Of a stretch of DNA of 64,000 nt, positions 19,832 to 30,827 are shown in pieces. The position numbers and the translations under genes are program-made. Under the pieces are notes generated by a model. The model was not told where the DNA came from and ran no database searches. It was given only the letters and a program-made list of their open reading frames with translations. The DNA is from Pseudorhodoplanes sp. (GTDB lineage Bacteria > Pseudomonadota > Alphaproteobacteria > Rhizobiales > Xanthobacteraceae), in assembly GCA_019187085.1 (NCBI GenBank), contig JABARS010000032.1:19029-83028 (forward strand). The letters run 5' to 3'. Position 1 is the first letter of the stretch; the number at the start of each line of letters is the position of its first letter.

Positions 19832-21246
19832 AGCGCGTCCACCCGCGTCAGCGCGGCGGGTTGCGTCGTCTCGATCTGGAAGCGCCGCAGCAGGTTGGCG
19901 GCCGCATCCAACCGATAGGCTCCGCTGCCGCGCTGGTCGGTCATCGGCTTGAAATCACGCGTCATGAGCGCGCCAATCCCGGCCAGCGAGGACGCGGCCC
20001 ATGGCTGGCCGGTCAATGCCGCTTCGACCGCATGGGCGCGTGCGGTGGTCGCCGCCATGCCGCCATAGACTAAGCGCAATGCGTGAACAATCCCGTCTTT
20101 GGTGCGCAGCCGGAAAGCTGCGACCACGGTCGAAATGTCCTGGTCGAACCGCTTGGAGAGCTTGTAGGCGGCGAATTGATCGCCTTCCGGCAGGAAGGGG
20201 ATGCGGATGGCGGCGATGATCTCGTCCGGCTGCAGGGCGGTCTTGCGATAACCGGTGATGAAGTCTTCGACCGGCAGCGTCCGGCTCTTCGTATCCGAAT
20301 GCAGCGCGACGCTGGCCCCGAGCGCGATGAGGCAGGGCGTCGTATCGCCGATCGGCGAGGCGGTGGCGAGGTTTCCCGCAAACGTGCCGAGATTGCGGAT
20401 CTGGCGCGATCCGATCCGCCGCACCAATGCCGCGAACGCGGGAAAGTGCCTGTCGAGATGCGGCAGCGCCTCGCTGTAGGTGACCGCGCCGCCAAGCGAC
20501 AGCGCCCCGTCGCCGGCCGATATCTTCTTCATCTCGGAGACGCGGCTTGTGAGAATCACCCCGGGCAGCGTCTTGCGCTCCTTGCTCAGGAGCAGTCCAA
20601 GGTCGGTGCCGCCGCCGAGAATGATCGCGTGCGGATGCTGCACGCGCAATGTCGTCAGCGCCGGCAGCGAGCGTGGCAGGAACCAGTGCTGATCGCCTGC
20701 GCGGTAATCCTCGCAAGGATGAGGCTGCGCGGCCGGATGACGCTCGCCCGCGGCGTCGTTCGGCAGGCCGGCGACCTGCCGGCATGCCTCGACGATCGGC
20801 CGATAGCCGGTACAGCGACACAGGTTGCCAGCGAGCGCTTCGTGAATGGTTGTGTCGTCCGCAGGCTCGCCGCCATGGGCGAACGCGAACATGGTCATGA
20901 CGAAGCCCGGCGTGCAGAAGCCGCATTGGGTCGCGTCGGCATCGATCAGTGCGCGCTGGACGGGATGCAGCGCGCCGTCGCGCGACAGGCCTTCCACCGT
21001 GAGTAGGGAACAGCCGTCGAGCTGGGCGACCGACATCAGACACGAATTGACGGCGCGATAGTGCGCGGCCTCGTCATGGGCATCGGCAATTGCCACCGTG
21101 CAGGCCCCGCAATCGCCTTCCGCGCAGCCTTCCTTCGTTCCGGTGAAGCGGGCGATGCCGCGCAAGTAATCCAGCACGGTCATGGACGGCGAAACCGCGC
21201 TTTCGATGCGCAATTCGCCGTTCAGGAGAAATTGAAGGGAAGCCAT
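19828..21246 (-). CDS. xdhA: Xanthine dehydrogenase, iron-sulfur and FAD subunit
   Basis: A 472-residue small subunit. Four cysteines of the plant-type [2Fe-2S] cluster lie in GCAEGDCGACTV and its surroundings; the second [2Fe-2S] site is in TQCGFCTPGFVM and LAGNLCRCTGYRP. The FAD domain begins around residue 195 with IILGGGTDLGLL and shows RNLGTFAGNLATASP. It is encoded first in the xdhAB operon and is divergent from the IlvD/Edd gene, 75 bases away. Confidence 0.95.
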   Translation of the reverse strand: MASLQFLLNGELRIESAVSPSMTVLDYLRGIARFTGTKEGCAEGDCGACTVAIADAHDEAAHYRAVNSCLMSVAQLDGCSLLTVEGLSRDGALHPVQRALIDADATQCGFCTPGFVMTMFAFAHGGEPADDTTIHEALAGNLCRCTGYRPIVEACRQVAGLPNDAAGERHPAAQPHPCEDYRAGDQHWFLPRSLPALTTLRVQHPHAIILGGGTDLGLLLSKERKTLPGVILTSRVSEMKKISAGDGALSLGGAVTYSEALPHLDRHFPAFAALVRRIGSRQIRNLGTFAGNLATASPIGDTTPCLIALGASVALHSDTKSRTLPVEDFITGYRKTALQPDEIIAAIRIPFLPEGDQFAAYKLSKRFDQDISTVVAAFRLRTKDGIVHALRLVYGGMAATTARAHAVEAALTGQPWAASSLAGIGALMTRDFKPMTDQRGSGAYRLDAAANLLRRFQIETTQPAALTRVDAL

Positions 21247-21321
21247 GCCCGACCCTTGCTGCCTTATTGACCTTCTCGCCGTTTCGCTGCCAATGGTGCA
21301 TGAAAGGGGCGCGGTGGCAAA

Positions 21322-23025
21322 GTGACAAAAGGGCTACGCAAGGGTCTGACGAGCTACGGCGATGCGGGCTTTTCGCTTTTCCTGCGTAAGGCTTTCATCA
21401 AGGCGATGGGTTATTCGGACGACGCGCTCGATCGTCCGATCGTCGGCATCAGCAACACCTATTCCGACTTCAATCCCTGCCACGGCAACGTCCCGCAACT
21501 GATCGAGGCGGTGAAGCGCGGCGCCATGCTGGCCGGCGCCATGCCGATGGTGTTCCCCACCATCTCGATCCACGAATCCTTCGCCTATCCAACCTCGATG
21601 TTCCTGCGCAACCTGATGGCGATGGACACCGAGGAAATGATCCGCGCGCTACCGGTCGATTCGGTGGTGCTGATCGGAGGCTGCGACAAGACCACGCCGG
21701 CCCAGGTCATGGGCGCCATCAGCGCCGATCGGCCGGCCATCGTGTTGCCGGTCGGTCCGATGCTGGTCGGGCATTTTCGCGGCGAGGTGCTCGGTGCCTG
21801 CACCGATTGCCGGCGGCTGTGGGGCGAGTTCCGCGGCGGTCGCCTGAGCGAGGCCGAGATCGATGTGGCGAACGAGCGGCTGGTGCCTTCGATCGGCACC
21901 TGCGGCGTGATGGGGACCGCGAGCACGATCGCCTGCATGATGGAGGCGCTCGGCCTGGCATTGCCGGGCAGCGCCACGATACCCGCCACCCATGCCGATC
22001 GCGTCCGGATCGCGGAAGCCACCGGCCGGCGCGCCGCGGAGATGGCCAAAGGCGACGGACCTGCGCCGTCCGAGATCCTGACGCCGGCATCGTTGCACAA
22101 CGCCATCGTCATGCTGCAGGCGATCGGCGGCTCGACCAACGGCGTCGTGCATCTGTCGGCCATCGCCGGGCGCACGCGCCATCCGCTCGCGCTCGATACG
22201 TTCGACGAGATCGGACGCCGCACGCCGGTCCTTGTCGATCTGAAACCGTCCGGCGATCATTATATGGAGCATTTCCATCAGGCCGGCGGCGTGCCGCGCC
22301 TGATGCAGGAGCTGAAAGACCTGCTGGCGCTCGACGCCGGGCATGTGATGGGCGGTACGCTCGGCGATGCGATCAAGACTTTCGAGGATGTCCCGGGTCA
22401 GGACGTGATCCGGCCGCGGAACAATCCGCTCAAGAAAGAGGGCGGGCTTGCGGTGTTGCGTGGAAACCTTGCACCGCGCGGCGCGGTCATCAAGCAGGCG
22501 GCGGCATCGCCCGCCCTCATGCAACACGAAGGGCGCGCCGTCGTGTTCGAGTCCGTCGAGGACATGACGAACCGTATCGACAATCCGGCGCTCGACGTGA
22601 AGGCCGACGACGTTCTCGTGCTGCGCAATGCCGGGCCGGTCGGTGCGCCCGGCATGCCGGAGGCGGGCTATCTGCCGATCCCCAAAAAGCTCGCGCAGGC
22701 CGGCGTCAAGGACATGGTGCGCATGTCGGACGGGCGCATGAGCGGCACCGCCTTCGGTACCATCGTGCTGCATATTGCGCCGGAAGCGGCCGCCGGCGGG
22801 CCGCTTGCGCTCGTGCGCAACGGCGACCGCATCCGGCTTGATGTCGCGGCGCGGCGGATCGATATGCTCGTCGAGGACGCCGAGCTGACAAGACGAAAGC
22901 AGGCGTGGAAAGCTCCGCCGGTGCCGGAAGCCACGCAGCGCGGTTATGCGTGGCTTTATCGCGAGCACGTTCAGCAGGCGGACGAAGGCTGCGATTTCGA
23001 TTTTCTGGTGGCGGTGAGGCAATAA
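21322..23025 (+). CDS. IlvD/Edd-family dehydratase, sugar-acid type
   Basis: A 567-residue Fe-S dehydratase starting at GTG 21322. Cluster cysteines are in DFNPCHGNV, GGCDKTTPAQ and IGTCGVMGTAST; GRMSGTAFGTIVLH is typical near the C-terminus. Length and the long C-terminal region resemble the arabonate/xylonate and related sugar-acid dehydratases more than the isoleucine-valine enzyme. These produce 2-keto-3-deoxy sugar acids in non-phosphorylated pentose pathways. No matching aldolase, dehydrogenase or transporter is adjacent, so the substrate is uncertain. Confidence 0.85.
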   Translation: MTKGLRKGLTSYGDAGFSLFLRKAFIKAMGYSDDALDRPIVGISNTYSDFNPCHGNVPQLIEAVKRGAMLAGAMPMVFPTISIHESFAYPTSMFLRNLMAMDTEEMIRALPVDSVVLIGGCDKTTPAQVMGAISADRPAIVLPVGPMLVGHFRGEVLGACTDCRRLWGEFRGGRLSEAEIDVANERLVPSIGTCGVMGTASTIACMMEALGLALPGSATIPATHADRVRIAEATGRRAAEMAKGDGPAPSEILTPASLHNAIVMLQAIGGSTNGVVHLSAIAGRTRHPLALDTFDEIGRRTPVLVDLKPSGDHYMEHFHQAGGVPRLMQELKDLLALDAGHVMGGTLGDAIKTFEDVPGQDVIRPRNNPLKKEGGLAVLRGNLAPRGAVIKQAAASPALMQHEGRAVVFESVEDMTNRIDNPALDVKADDVLVLRNAGPVGAPGMPEAGYLPIPKKLAQAGVKDMVRMSDGRMSGTAFGTIVLHIAPEAAAGGPLALVRNGDRIRLDVAARRIDMLVEDAELTRRKQAWKAPPVPEATQRGYAWLYREHVQQADEGCDFDFLVAVRQ

Positions 23026-23038
23026 CCGGGAGCGCCGG

Positions 23039-24208
23039 CTACTGGCTCGCCACGCGCGGTGTGCGTGGGCGTTCCTGTTCGATCGGCTCGCTCGGCGAGC
23101 GCTGCCACATCTGGCCGCTGCGCGCGCGCTCGTAGCCGTATTCGAACAGGCTCTTCATATAGGCGGTATCGAAACCCGGCTTTTCCTGGTTGGGGACGCT
23201 GTCGTCGATGGCGGCGAGATTAAGGTCCCAGCCGCGCCGTCTTACGAACTCGTGGGAAGCGAGCAGCGTATTGCGCGTGTTCGAGCGCACGGACGTTGCG
23301 AAGGCGCGCACCGCGATCTGCAAGGTGTTCGGCTTGACAACCTCGAAATACGGGCTGAGCTTGCCGTTGATGATCGCGTAGAATTTCGGCTTCACGCTCG
23401 CGGGAAGGACCGGCTTCTTGGCGAGCAGGATGGCTTCGGGCACGACCAGGATATTGGCGGTGACGCCGCCGTCCACGTGCATCTCGGCGAATTTCTTGCC
23501 GCTCGCCTCCACGTCGATCAGCACCGGCGAGAAAATGCCGGGAATGCTGGCAGACGCCTCCATGATGCGGCGGAATAGGTCGAGCGCCTGTGGATTGCCG
23601 CTCGATGCGATGCGGCCCATGTCCCAGATGGCGGTGCGCTGCGAATCGAGATCGGTGGTGACGATGAAGAGCTTGCGGCCGGTGCGATATTCGGCGGCGA
23701 TGGCTTCGAGCGTCGCCGCATCGACATATTTCGCGATCAGCGCCCGCAGCGGTCCGGCTTTGAACAGGCCGGTTCCGAACAGACCGCTGACGCCTTCGAA
23801 CTGGAGGAAGTTCTCCATCTCGCCGCTGGCGAAAACCTGCCGCAGCACCTGGTCGTAGCCGGAACCGAGAAATGCGAATGGCGCCATCAGCGCGCCGGCG
23901 CTGGCCCCGGTCACGACATGGAATTGCGGACGCGTGCCACGCTCGCTCCAGCCGGTGAGAAAGCCTGCGCCGAAGGCGCCGTCGGCGCCGCCGCCCGACA
24001 GCGCCAGCATGATCGGCTGGCGGGTATTGATGCCGGCATAGCGCGCGGTGATGTTGGGATCGTCGGCCCATACCCGGGCATCGGCAAAGCCCGGGACCAT
24101 GGCTTCGGACTTCTCTTCCGCGGTGTAGGGGATGCGCTGTACGGTCGCGCACGCCGCAAGCGACAGCGCGCAGAACGCAAGCACAATCGATGATGCCACC
24201 GATCTCAA
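23039..24208 (-). CDS. Patatin-like phospholipase lipoprotein
   Basis: A 389-residue predicted lipoprotein with a lipobox LSLAAC (Cys about residue 20) after a short hydrophobic segment. The patatin core has the oxyanion loop SGGGADGAFGAGF, the nucleophile motif TGASAGAL (GxSxG) and the catalytic Asp in HVDGGVTAN. Such enzymes hydrolyse acyl esters of membrane lipids and probably act at the envelope. The first in-frame start is TTG 24208, preceded by GAGG 5 bases away. It is convergent with the dehydratase gene (13 bases). Confidence 0.85.
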   Translation of the reverse strand: MRSVASSIVLAFCALSLAACATVQRIPYTAEEKSEAMVPGFADARVWADDPNITARYAGINTRQPIMLALSGGGADGAFGAGFLTGWSERGTRPQFHVVTGASAGALMAPFAFLGSGYDQVLRQVFASGEMENFLQFEGVSGLFGTGLFKAGPLRALIAKYVDAATLEAIAAEYRTGRKLFIVTTDLDSQRTAIWDMGRIASSGNPQALDLFRRIMEASASIPGIFSPVLIDVEASGKKFAEMHVDGGVTANILVVPEAILLAKKPVLPASVKPKFYAIINGKLSPYFEVVKPNTLQIAVRAFATSVRSNTRNTLLASHEFVRRRGWDLNLAAIDDSVPNQEKPGFDTAYMKSLFEYGYERARSGQMWQRSPSEPIEQERPRTPRVASQ

Positions 24209-24321
24209 CGCAACCTCGTCCCCATCCGGCCGGTCAGTCTGTGCCGGGCCCCAGCCGCCCCGCCTCCTTAAAGAAACAGGCCGGCGTTGGCTTCAGCTTA
24301 AATTGAGGCGATCTCGTGAGG

Positions 24322-24340
24322 TATCGTTAATAAAACGATA
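24322..24340. promoter_or_regulatory. Palindromic operator candidate upstream of the BKACE gene
   Basis: TATCGTT-AATAA-AACGATA, a perfect 7-bp inverted repeat in an AT-rich patch 70-90 bases before ATG 24411 and between two divergent genes. Size and symmetry fit a dimeric repressor or activator. No regulator gene is adjacent. Confidence 0.5.
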
Positions 24341-24410
24341 AGATGCAATCGATGCGAGCGGCAGCCTTCGCAGGCAGGCTGACCGGAACAATGCGGGCAG
24401 AGGAGCGACC

Positions 24411-25346
24411 ATGGTCAAACCGCGAAAGGTGATCATTACCTGTGCCGTCACGGGTTCGATCCATACGCCTTCGATGTCGCCGCATCTACCGGTCACGGCG
24501 GAAGAGATCGCTGACGCGGCGATCGGGGCGGCGGAAGCGGGTGCGGCCATCGTGCATCTGCATGCCCGCAATCGGAACGACGGCCGGCCAGACCAGACGC
24601 CGGAGGCGTTCCTGCCGTTTCTGAAGGTCATCAAGCAGCGCTCGAACGTGGTCGTCAACATCACCACGGGCGGCGCGCCGACCATGACCGTGGAAGAGCG
24701 CGTGCGTCCGGCGGCGACCTTCAAGCCTGAGGTCGCCTCGTTGAACATGGGCACGATGAACTTCGGACTTTATCCCATGCTCGACCGCTTCAAGTCGTTC
24801 CGACACGACTGGGAGCAGCCCTATCTGGAGGGGACGCGCAAAGGCTTCTTCAAGAACACCTTCGCCGATATCGAATACATCCTGACCACCTGCGCCGAGA
24901 ACGGAACCCGGTTCGAGATCGAGTGCTACGACATCGGGCATCTCTACACGCTGAAGCATTTTCTCGACCGCGGCGTGGTCAAGCCGCCGCTGTTCGTGCA
25001 GTCGGTGTTCGGCATCCTCGGCGGCATCGGGGCCCACCCCGAGGATGTCCTGCACATGAAGCGCACGGCCGATCGCCTGCTCGGCCCGGAAAATTACCAT
25101 TGGTCGGTGCTCGGGGCGGGCCGCAATCAGTTGCCGGTGGCGGCGACGGCGGCAGCCATGGGAGGCAATGTCCGTGTCGGCATGGAGGATTCGCTGTGGA
25201 TCGCGCCGGGAACGCTGGCGCAGTCCAATGCCGAACAGGTCGCCAAGGCGCGTCAGATCGTCGAGGGCCTCGGGCTCCAGATCGCCGATCCCGACGAGGC
25301 GCGTGAAATTCTCTCCCTGAAGGGCGGCGACAAGGTCGCATTTTGA
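24411..25346 (+). CDS. Beta-keto acid cleavage enzyme (BKACE, DUF849)
   Basis: A 311-residue TIM-barrel enzyme of the family typified by Kce, which condenses a beta-keto acid with acetyl-CoA and splits it to acetoacetate and a CoA ester. Zinc ligands lie in VHLHARN, and the HIS/GLU-containing ending GMEDSLWIAPG is typical. Conserved EVASLNMGTMNFG and SVLGAGRNQLP are present. AGGAG lies 6 bases before ATG 24411. The particular keto acid cannot be predicted; no dehydrogenase or CoA transferase genes adjoin it. Confidence 0.92.
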   Translation: MVKPRKVIITCAVTGSIHTPSMSPHLPVTAEEIADAAIGAAEAGAAIVHLHARNRNDGRPDQTPEAFLPFLKVIKQRSNVVVNITTGGAPTMTVEERVRPAATFKPEVASLNMGTMNFGLYPMLDRFKSFRHDWEQPYLEGTRKGFFKNTFADIEYILTTCAENGTRFEIECYDIGHLYTLKHFLDRGVVKPPLFVQSVFGILGGIGAHPEDVLHMKRTADRLLGPENYHWSVLGAGRNQLPVAATAAAMGGNVRVGMEDSLWIAPGTLAQSNAEQVAKARQIVEGLGLQIADPDEAREILSLKGGDKVAF

Positions 25347-25430
25347 GGTAATTGCGCCGCATCGTCGCGGCCGGATTTTCCGATGCATTGAATGGTCGCC
25401 AGAGCGAATTGTGGTCGCTAAAAAAGGATC

Positions 25431-27131
25431 ATGAGTCACCACACCCCCCTTATTTCCATGGTCGTGATCGGCCTGGTGCTGGCTTTTGCACTGGGCGCGG
25501 TGGCCCACCGGCTGCGCATTTCGCCGCTGGTCGGTTATCTGCTCGCCGGCGTCGTGGTTGGCCCCTTCACGCCCGGTTACGTGGCCGATCAGGCTTTGGC
25601 CCACGAACTGGCCGAAATCGGCGTCATCCTGCTGATGTTCGGCGTCGGCCTGCACTTCTCGCTGAAAGACCTGCTGTCGGTCAAAGCCATCGCCATACCC
25701 GGCGCGATCGTTCAGATCGCCATCGCTACGCTTCTGGGCATGGTCCTTTCCTGGTTGCTCGGCTGGTCGCTTGGCGCCGGACTGGTCTTCGGCCTGGCGC
25801 TGTCGGTGGCTTCGACCGTCGTGCTGTTGCGCGCATTGCAGGAGCGCCGGCTGGTCGAAACCGAGCGCGGCCGGATCGCGGTCGGCTGGCTGATCGTCGA
25901 GGACATCGCGATGGTCCTCACCCTGGTGCTGCTGCCGGTCGCGGCCAATATCTTGAAGGGCGGCGGCGGGGCGAGCTGGACCGACCTGGTCTTTCCGCTT
26001 GCGGTGACGCTCGGAAAGGTCGGCGCCTTCGTTTTCTTCATGCTGGTGGTGGGACGGATCGTCATTCCTCGCCTGCTGCACTACGTTGCCCATACCGGCT
26101 CGCGCGAATTGTTCCGGCTGTCGGTGCTGGCGATCGCGCTCGGGGTGGCGTTCGGCGCGACGACATTGTTCGACGTGTCCTTCGCGCTCGGCGCATTCTT
26201 CGCGGGCATGATTCTCAGCGAATCCGAGTTGAGCCAGCGGGCGGCCAATGAGACGCTGCCGCTGCGGGACGCGTTCGCGGTCCTGTTTTTTGTTTCCGTC
26301 GGCATGCTGGTGGACCCGATGATCGTGGTGCGCGACATCGGCCCGGTGCTGGCTACCTTGCTGATCATCGTGATCGGAAAATCGATCGCCGCTTACGCCA
26401 TCGTCCGGCTGTTCGGCCATCCGCAATCGACGGCGCTGACCATTTCGGCGAGTCTTGCCCAGATCGGCGAGTTTTCCTTCATCCTCGCCGGCTTCGGCGT
26501 GACACTCGCGCTGCTGCCCGAGCGCGCCCGCGACCTCATCCTGGCCGGCGCGATTCTTTCGATCATGCTCAATCCGCTGCTGTTCACGGCACTGGACTGG
26601 TGGACGGCGCGGACCGCCCAGAAAACGCAAAAGGACGGCGCCGGAACGGTCGCCGAGCCCGGGCAGGCGAGCCGGCCGAGCCGCGAACCCATCCCGGTCA
26701 CGACGCTGTCCGACCACATCGTGCTGATCGGGCACGGACGGGTCGGGAAGTTCATCAGCCCGGCCGTGAAGGCTGTGGGCGTGCCGTTATTGGTGATCGA
26801 GGACAATACCGACGCCGTCGCGCAGCTGCGGGCGGAGGGGGTCGAAACGATTACCGGCAACGCGGCCGATGCCGAGGTCATCAAGGCGGCGAACATACCC
26901 GCCGCCCGCTGTCTCCTGGTGGCGATCCCGGACGCCTTCGAGGGCGGCATGGTGGTGCAGCGCGCCCGCACCGAGAATGCCACATTGCCGATCATCGCCC
27001 GCTCGCATTCGGAAGCCGAGAACGAGCACCTCCTCAAGCACGGGGCGTCGCAGGTGATCATGGGCGAGCATGAGATCGCCAAGGCCATGGTCGCCGCCGC
27101 CTTGCCCTCGAAAATCGCCGAGGCGTCCTGA
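25431..27131 (+). CDS. ybaL: Kef-type cation/proton antiporter with RCK domain (YbaL-like)
   Basis: A 566-residue protein. The CPA2 Na+/H+ exchanger domain (residues about 1-400, 12-13 helices) contains ISPLVGYLLAGVVVGPFTPG and LSVASTVVLLRAL. The C-terminal RCK-N (TrkA-N) domain begins near residue 425 with HIVLIGHGRVGKFI (Rossmann Gly motif) and binds nucleotides. Likely role is potassium/proton exchange for pH or osmotic control in the inner membrane. The next gene is a second K+/H+ antiporter in the same direction, 90 bases on. Confidence 0.9.
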   Translation: MSHHTPLISMVVIGLVLAFALGAVAHRLRISPLVGYLLAGVVVGPFTPGYVADQALAHELAEIGVILLMFGVGLHFSLKDLLSVKAIAIPGAIVQIAIATLLGMVLSWLLGWSLGAGLVFGLALSVASTVVLLRALQERRLVETERGRIAVGWLIVEDIAMVLTLVLLPVAANILKGGGGASWTDLVFPLAVTLGKVGAFVFFMLVVGRIVIPRLLHYVAHTGSRELFRLSVLAIALGVAFGATTLFDVSFALGAFFAGMILSESELSQRAANETLPLRDAFAVLFFVSVGMLVDPMIVVRDIGPVLATLLIIVIGKSIAAYAIVRLFGHPQSTALTISASLAQIGEFSFILAGFGVTLALLPERARDLILAGAILSIMLNPLLFTALDWWTARTAQKTQKDGAGTVAEPGQASRPSREPIPVTTLSDHIVLIGHGRVGKFISPAVKAVGVPLLVIEDNTDAVAQLRAEGVETITGNAADAEVIKAANIPAARCLLVAIPDAFEGGMVVQRARTENATLPIIARSHSEAENEHLLKHGASQVIMGEHEIAKAMVAAALPSKIAEAS

Positions 27132-27220
27132 CGAATTTCGAGAAAATTTGATCGTCCGGCGCAATTTCCGATTGCCGACCTGCCGGCCAGCCCTTCTTAT
27201 AGGCCGACGCAAGGCCGGCA

Positions 27221-28996
27221 ATGGAAGCGCTCGATTCTGTCAGCATTCTGATTTTTTTCAGCGCCCTGCTGGTGCTGGTCGGCATTCTGTCGAGCCTCAT
27301 AGCGCTTCGCTTTGGCGCCCCGCTGCTGCTCATCTTCCTTCTGGTCGGTATGCTGGCGGGCGAGTCCGGTCCCGGCGGCATCCGCTTCGACGACGTCCGG
27401 CTTACCTATATGGTCGGCTCGGTCGCGCTGGCGCTGATCCTGTTCGACGGCGGCTTGCGGACCCGTTTCGCGACCTTTCGCAACGTCATGGCGCCGGCCG
27501 GAACGCTGGCGACAGCCGGCGTGGTCGTGACGTCGCTGCTGGTTGCGCCGGTCGCAGTTCTGGTGCTGCATCTGAGCTGGCTGGAAGGCCTGCTGTTGGG
27601 GACGATCGTCGCCTCGACCGACGCGGCGGCGGTCTTCTTCCTGATGCATTCGCGCGGCCTTCGCCTGCGGCCGCGCGTGGGCGCCACCATCGAGGTCGAG
27701 TCGGGGACCAACGATCCGATCGCGATCTTTCTGACCATCGTGCTGGTTGAAATCCTGCTCGGCGGCCAGAAGCCGCCGATCGAAGTCGTCTCGATGCTCG
27801 CCCGGCAGGCAGTGTTTGGCACGATCCTGGGCGTTGCCGGCGGTATCGCGATCGCCTTCGTGATGAACCGCGCCGCGCTGCCGCAAGGCCTGATCGCGCC
27901 GTTCGCGGCGACGGCGGCCCTGGTGATTTTCGGCTTCTCTGCGGTACTCGGCGCGTCCGGTTTTCTCGCCGTCTATCTGGCGGGGCTGCTCGTCGGCAAT
28001 CGCTCGTCGCGCACGCAGGGCACGGTACTCGATTTTCTGGATGCCGTCACCTGGCTCGGGCAGATACTGATGTTCGTCCTGCTGGGGCTACTGGCGTGGC
28101 CGGACCGCGTGCCCGGAATTCTTCTGCCGGCACTGGCGGTCGCATTGACGCTGATGCTGATCGCCCGCCCGGCGGCCGTCTTTCTGTGCCTCGTTCCGTT
28201 CGGTTTCAGCTTTCGGGAAAAACTCTTCATCTCGTGGGTCGGTCTGCGCGGCGCGGTCGGGATTTTCCTGGCGTCGATTCCATTGCTGGTCGAACTGCCG
28301 AACGCGCACATTTTCTTCGATGTGGGATTCGTCGTCGTGGTGACGTCGCTCCTCGTTCAGGGCTGGTCGGTCGCCTTTGCCGCGCGCCAGCTGCGGATTG
28401 CGAAAAGGCGGCCGGAAACCTTTCGTCCACGCGTGGAATTGGCTTTGCCGGGGCAGGTTGCGCAGGAGCTTGTCGGCTATCCGGTGGTCTCGGGCAGTCC
28501 GTTCCTGCGCCGCGGCATCACGCCGTCCTGGGCCAAACTCACGCTCGTCGTGCGCGACCAGCAGGTGATGACGCCGGAAGAGGCCCGCGGCATTCACGAG
28601 GGCGACCACGTCTATCTGCTGGCGCCGCCGGACAAGGCGCAGGCGCTCGACCGCTTCTTTGCCGATCTTCCCCCACCTTCGTCGCCTGATCCGCGGCTGC
28701 TCGGCGATTTCTTCGTCGGCGGCGATGTCACGCTCGGGGCCTTGACCGAATTGTACGGTGTCGAGTTTCCCGGCGCCGACAGGGACAGGACCGTTGCGGA
28801 CCTGTTCGCCGAACGGTTCGGACGCAAGGTGCAGCCCGGTGCGACCATCACAATTGGCGCGGTCGCGCTCGTCACGCACCGGGTGAAGGACGGCAGCGTC
28901 CTGACCGTGGGCCTCCAGCTTGCCGAGCAGGAAGCGGTGAGCTGGTGGACCCGGATGTCCGATCGTGTCGAGTGGGCGTTCGGCCGCCGCCGCTAA
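27221..28996 (+). CDS. nhaP2: Potassium/proton antiporter, CPA1 family (CvrA/NhaP2-like)
   Basis: A 591-residue protein. The CPA1 exchanger domain (about 1-390) includes LALILFDGGLRTRF, TIVASTDAAAVFFLMHSRG (the conserved Asp region) and IEVESGTNDPIAIF. An RCK-C/TrkA-C domain (about 415-485) and a C-terminal CorC/HlyC-like domain follow. This is the architecture of CvrA, which exports K+ in exchange for H+. It forms a tandem with the YbaL-like gene and suggests a local set for ion homeostasis. Confidence 0.9.
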   Translation: MEALDSVSILIFFSALLVLVGILSSLIALRFGAPLLLIFLLVGMLAGESGPGGIRFDDVRLTYMVGSVALALILFDGGLRTRFATFRNVMAPAGTLATAGVVVTSLLVAPVAVLVLHLSWLEGLLLGTIVASTDAAAVFFLMHSRGLRLRPRVGATIEVESGTNDPIAIFLTIVLVEILLGGQKPPIEVVSMLARQAVFGTILGVAGGIAIAFVMNRAALPQGLIAPFAATAALVIFGFSAVLGASGFLAVYLAGLLVGNRSSRTQGTVLDFLDAVTWLGQILMFVLLGLLAWPDRVPGILLPALAVALTLMLIARPAAVFLCLVPFGFSFREKLFISWVGLRGAVGIFLASIPLLVELPNAHIFFDVGFVVVVTSLLVQGWSVAFAARQLRIAKRRPETFRPRVELALPGQVAQELVGYPVVSGSPFLRRGITPSWAKLTLVVRDQQVMTPEEARGIHEGDHVYLLAPPDKAQALDRFFADLPPPSSPDPRLLGDFFVGGDVTLGALTELYGVEFPGADRDRTVADLFAERFGRKVQPGATITIGAVALVTHRVKDGSVLTVGLQLAEQEAVSWWTRMSDRVEWAFGRRR

Positions 28997-29006
28997 AGCA
29001 GAATGC

Positions 29007-29776
<770 letters not shown>

Positions 29777-29780
<4 letters not shown>

Positions 29781-30787
29781 GACGGCGATCCTTCCAGCAT
29801 CCGGCGCTCGCTGAAAATCATGGCGAGGAAGAACGGCACCCCGATCAGCGCGGTGACGACGCCGACCTTGAGCTCGATCGCGGCTGGAATGATCCGCACC
29901 GAAATGTCGGCGGCAAGGAGGAGCGCGGCGCCGGCGAGCGCGGCCGGCAGCATCACGTGCGCCGGATCGGAGTCGGCATACCGGCGCACCAGATGCGGGG
30001 CAACGAGGCCGACAAAGCCGATCGATCCCGCGACCGCCACGGCCGCGCCGACGCCGAGCGCGACGCCGACCACGACCAGGAGACGCGTCCGGAACAGATC
30101 GACCCCGAGCGAGGCGGCCGCATCCTCGCCGAGCGTGAGCGCACGGAACGCGCGGGCATTGAGCATCAGCACGATCCAGCTCGCGACCAGGAACGGTGCC
30201 GAAATGACGAGGTGATCCACGGACCGGTCTTCCAGCGAGCCGAGCAGCCAGAACGCCACCTCGAGCGCGATGAAGGGGTTCGGCGCGAGATTGAGAATGA
30301 GTGCGGTGGCTGCGCCGGCAAAGCTCGCCAGCGCGAGGCCGGCGAGCAGGATCACCGTCAGGCTTGCGCGCCGTCCGGCGATCGCAACCAGCCCGCCGAT
30401 CGAGACCAAGGCGCCGGCGATGCCGGCGAGCGGGACGACGGTCGAGGTCGCCGACAGGAAACCGAAGGCGATCACAAACGACGAGGCCGCCGCCGCCGCC
30501 TGCGGGGCGCCGAACAAAGCCGGCTCGGCAAGCGGATTGCGCAAAAGTCCCTGCAACGCCGCGCCGGATAGGCCGAGCGTCGCTCCGATCGACGCCGCAA
30601 GCAGCGTGCGCGGCAGCCGGATGTCGCGCGCGATGATGCTGGCCGGTCCTTCTCCAGACCATAGCGCGACGAGGGCGTCGACGGGCGACAGTCCGGCCGC
30701 GCCCACCATCAGCGACGCGAGCATCAGCAGCGGAACGAGCGCGGCGAGCGCGATGGTCAGGCGGAGGGGAAAGCCGGGCATTGTCAC
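29777..30787 (-). CDS. FecCD-family ABC importer permease
   Basis: A 336-residue integral membrane protein with about 10 helices. Family motifs are RLPRTLLAASIGATLGLSGAALQGLLRNPLA (split here: RLPRTLLAA, then GAALQGLLRNPLAEP), GSIGFVGLVAPHLVR and GVVTALIGVPFFLAMI. GTG 30787 or ATG 30781 starts it. The binding-protein gene is divergent, with only 40 bases between, so the two transcripts share a control region. Confidence 0.92.
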
Positions 30788-30827
30788 AATGGTTGCGGGG
30801 CCGATCGTGGCGCGCGACTATGCCCCG

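Noticed and set aside
24486..26735. 749-codon minus-strand frame across the BKACE and YbaL-like genes
   Set aside because: It spans two clear genes on the other strand and has low-complexity Asp/His/Gln/Arg composition, typical of a shadow.
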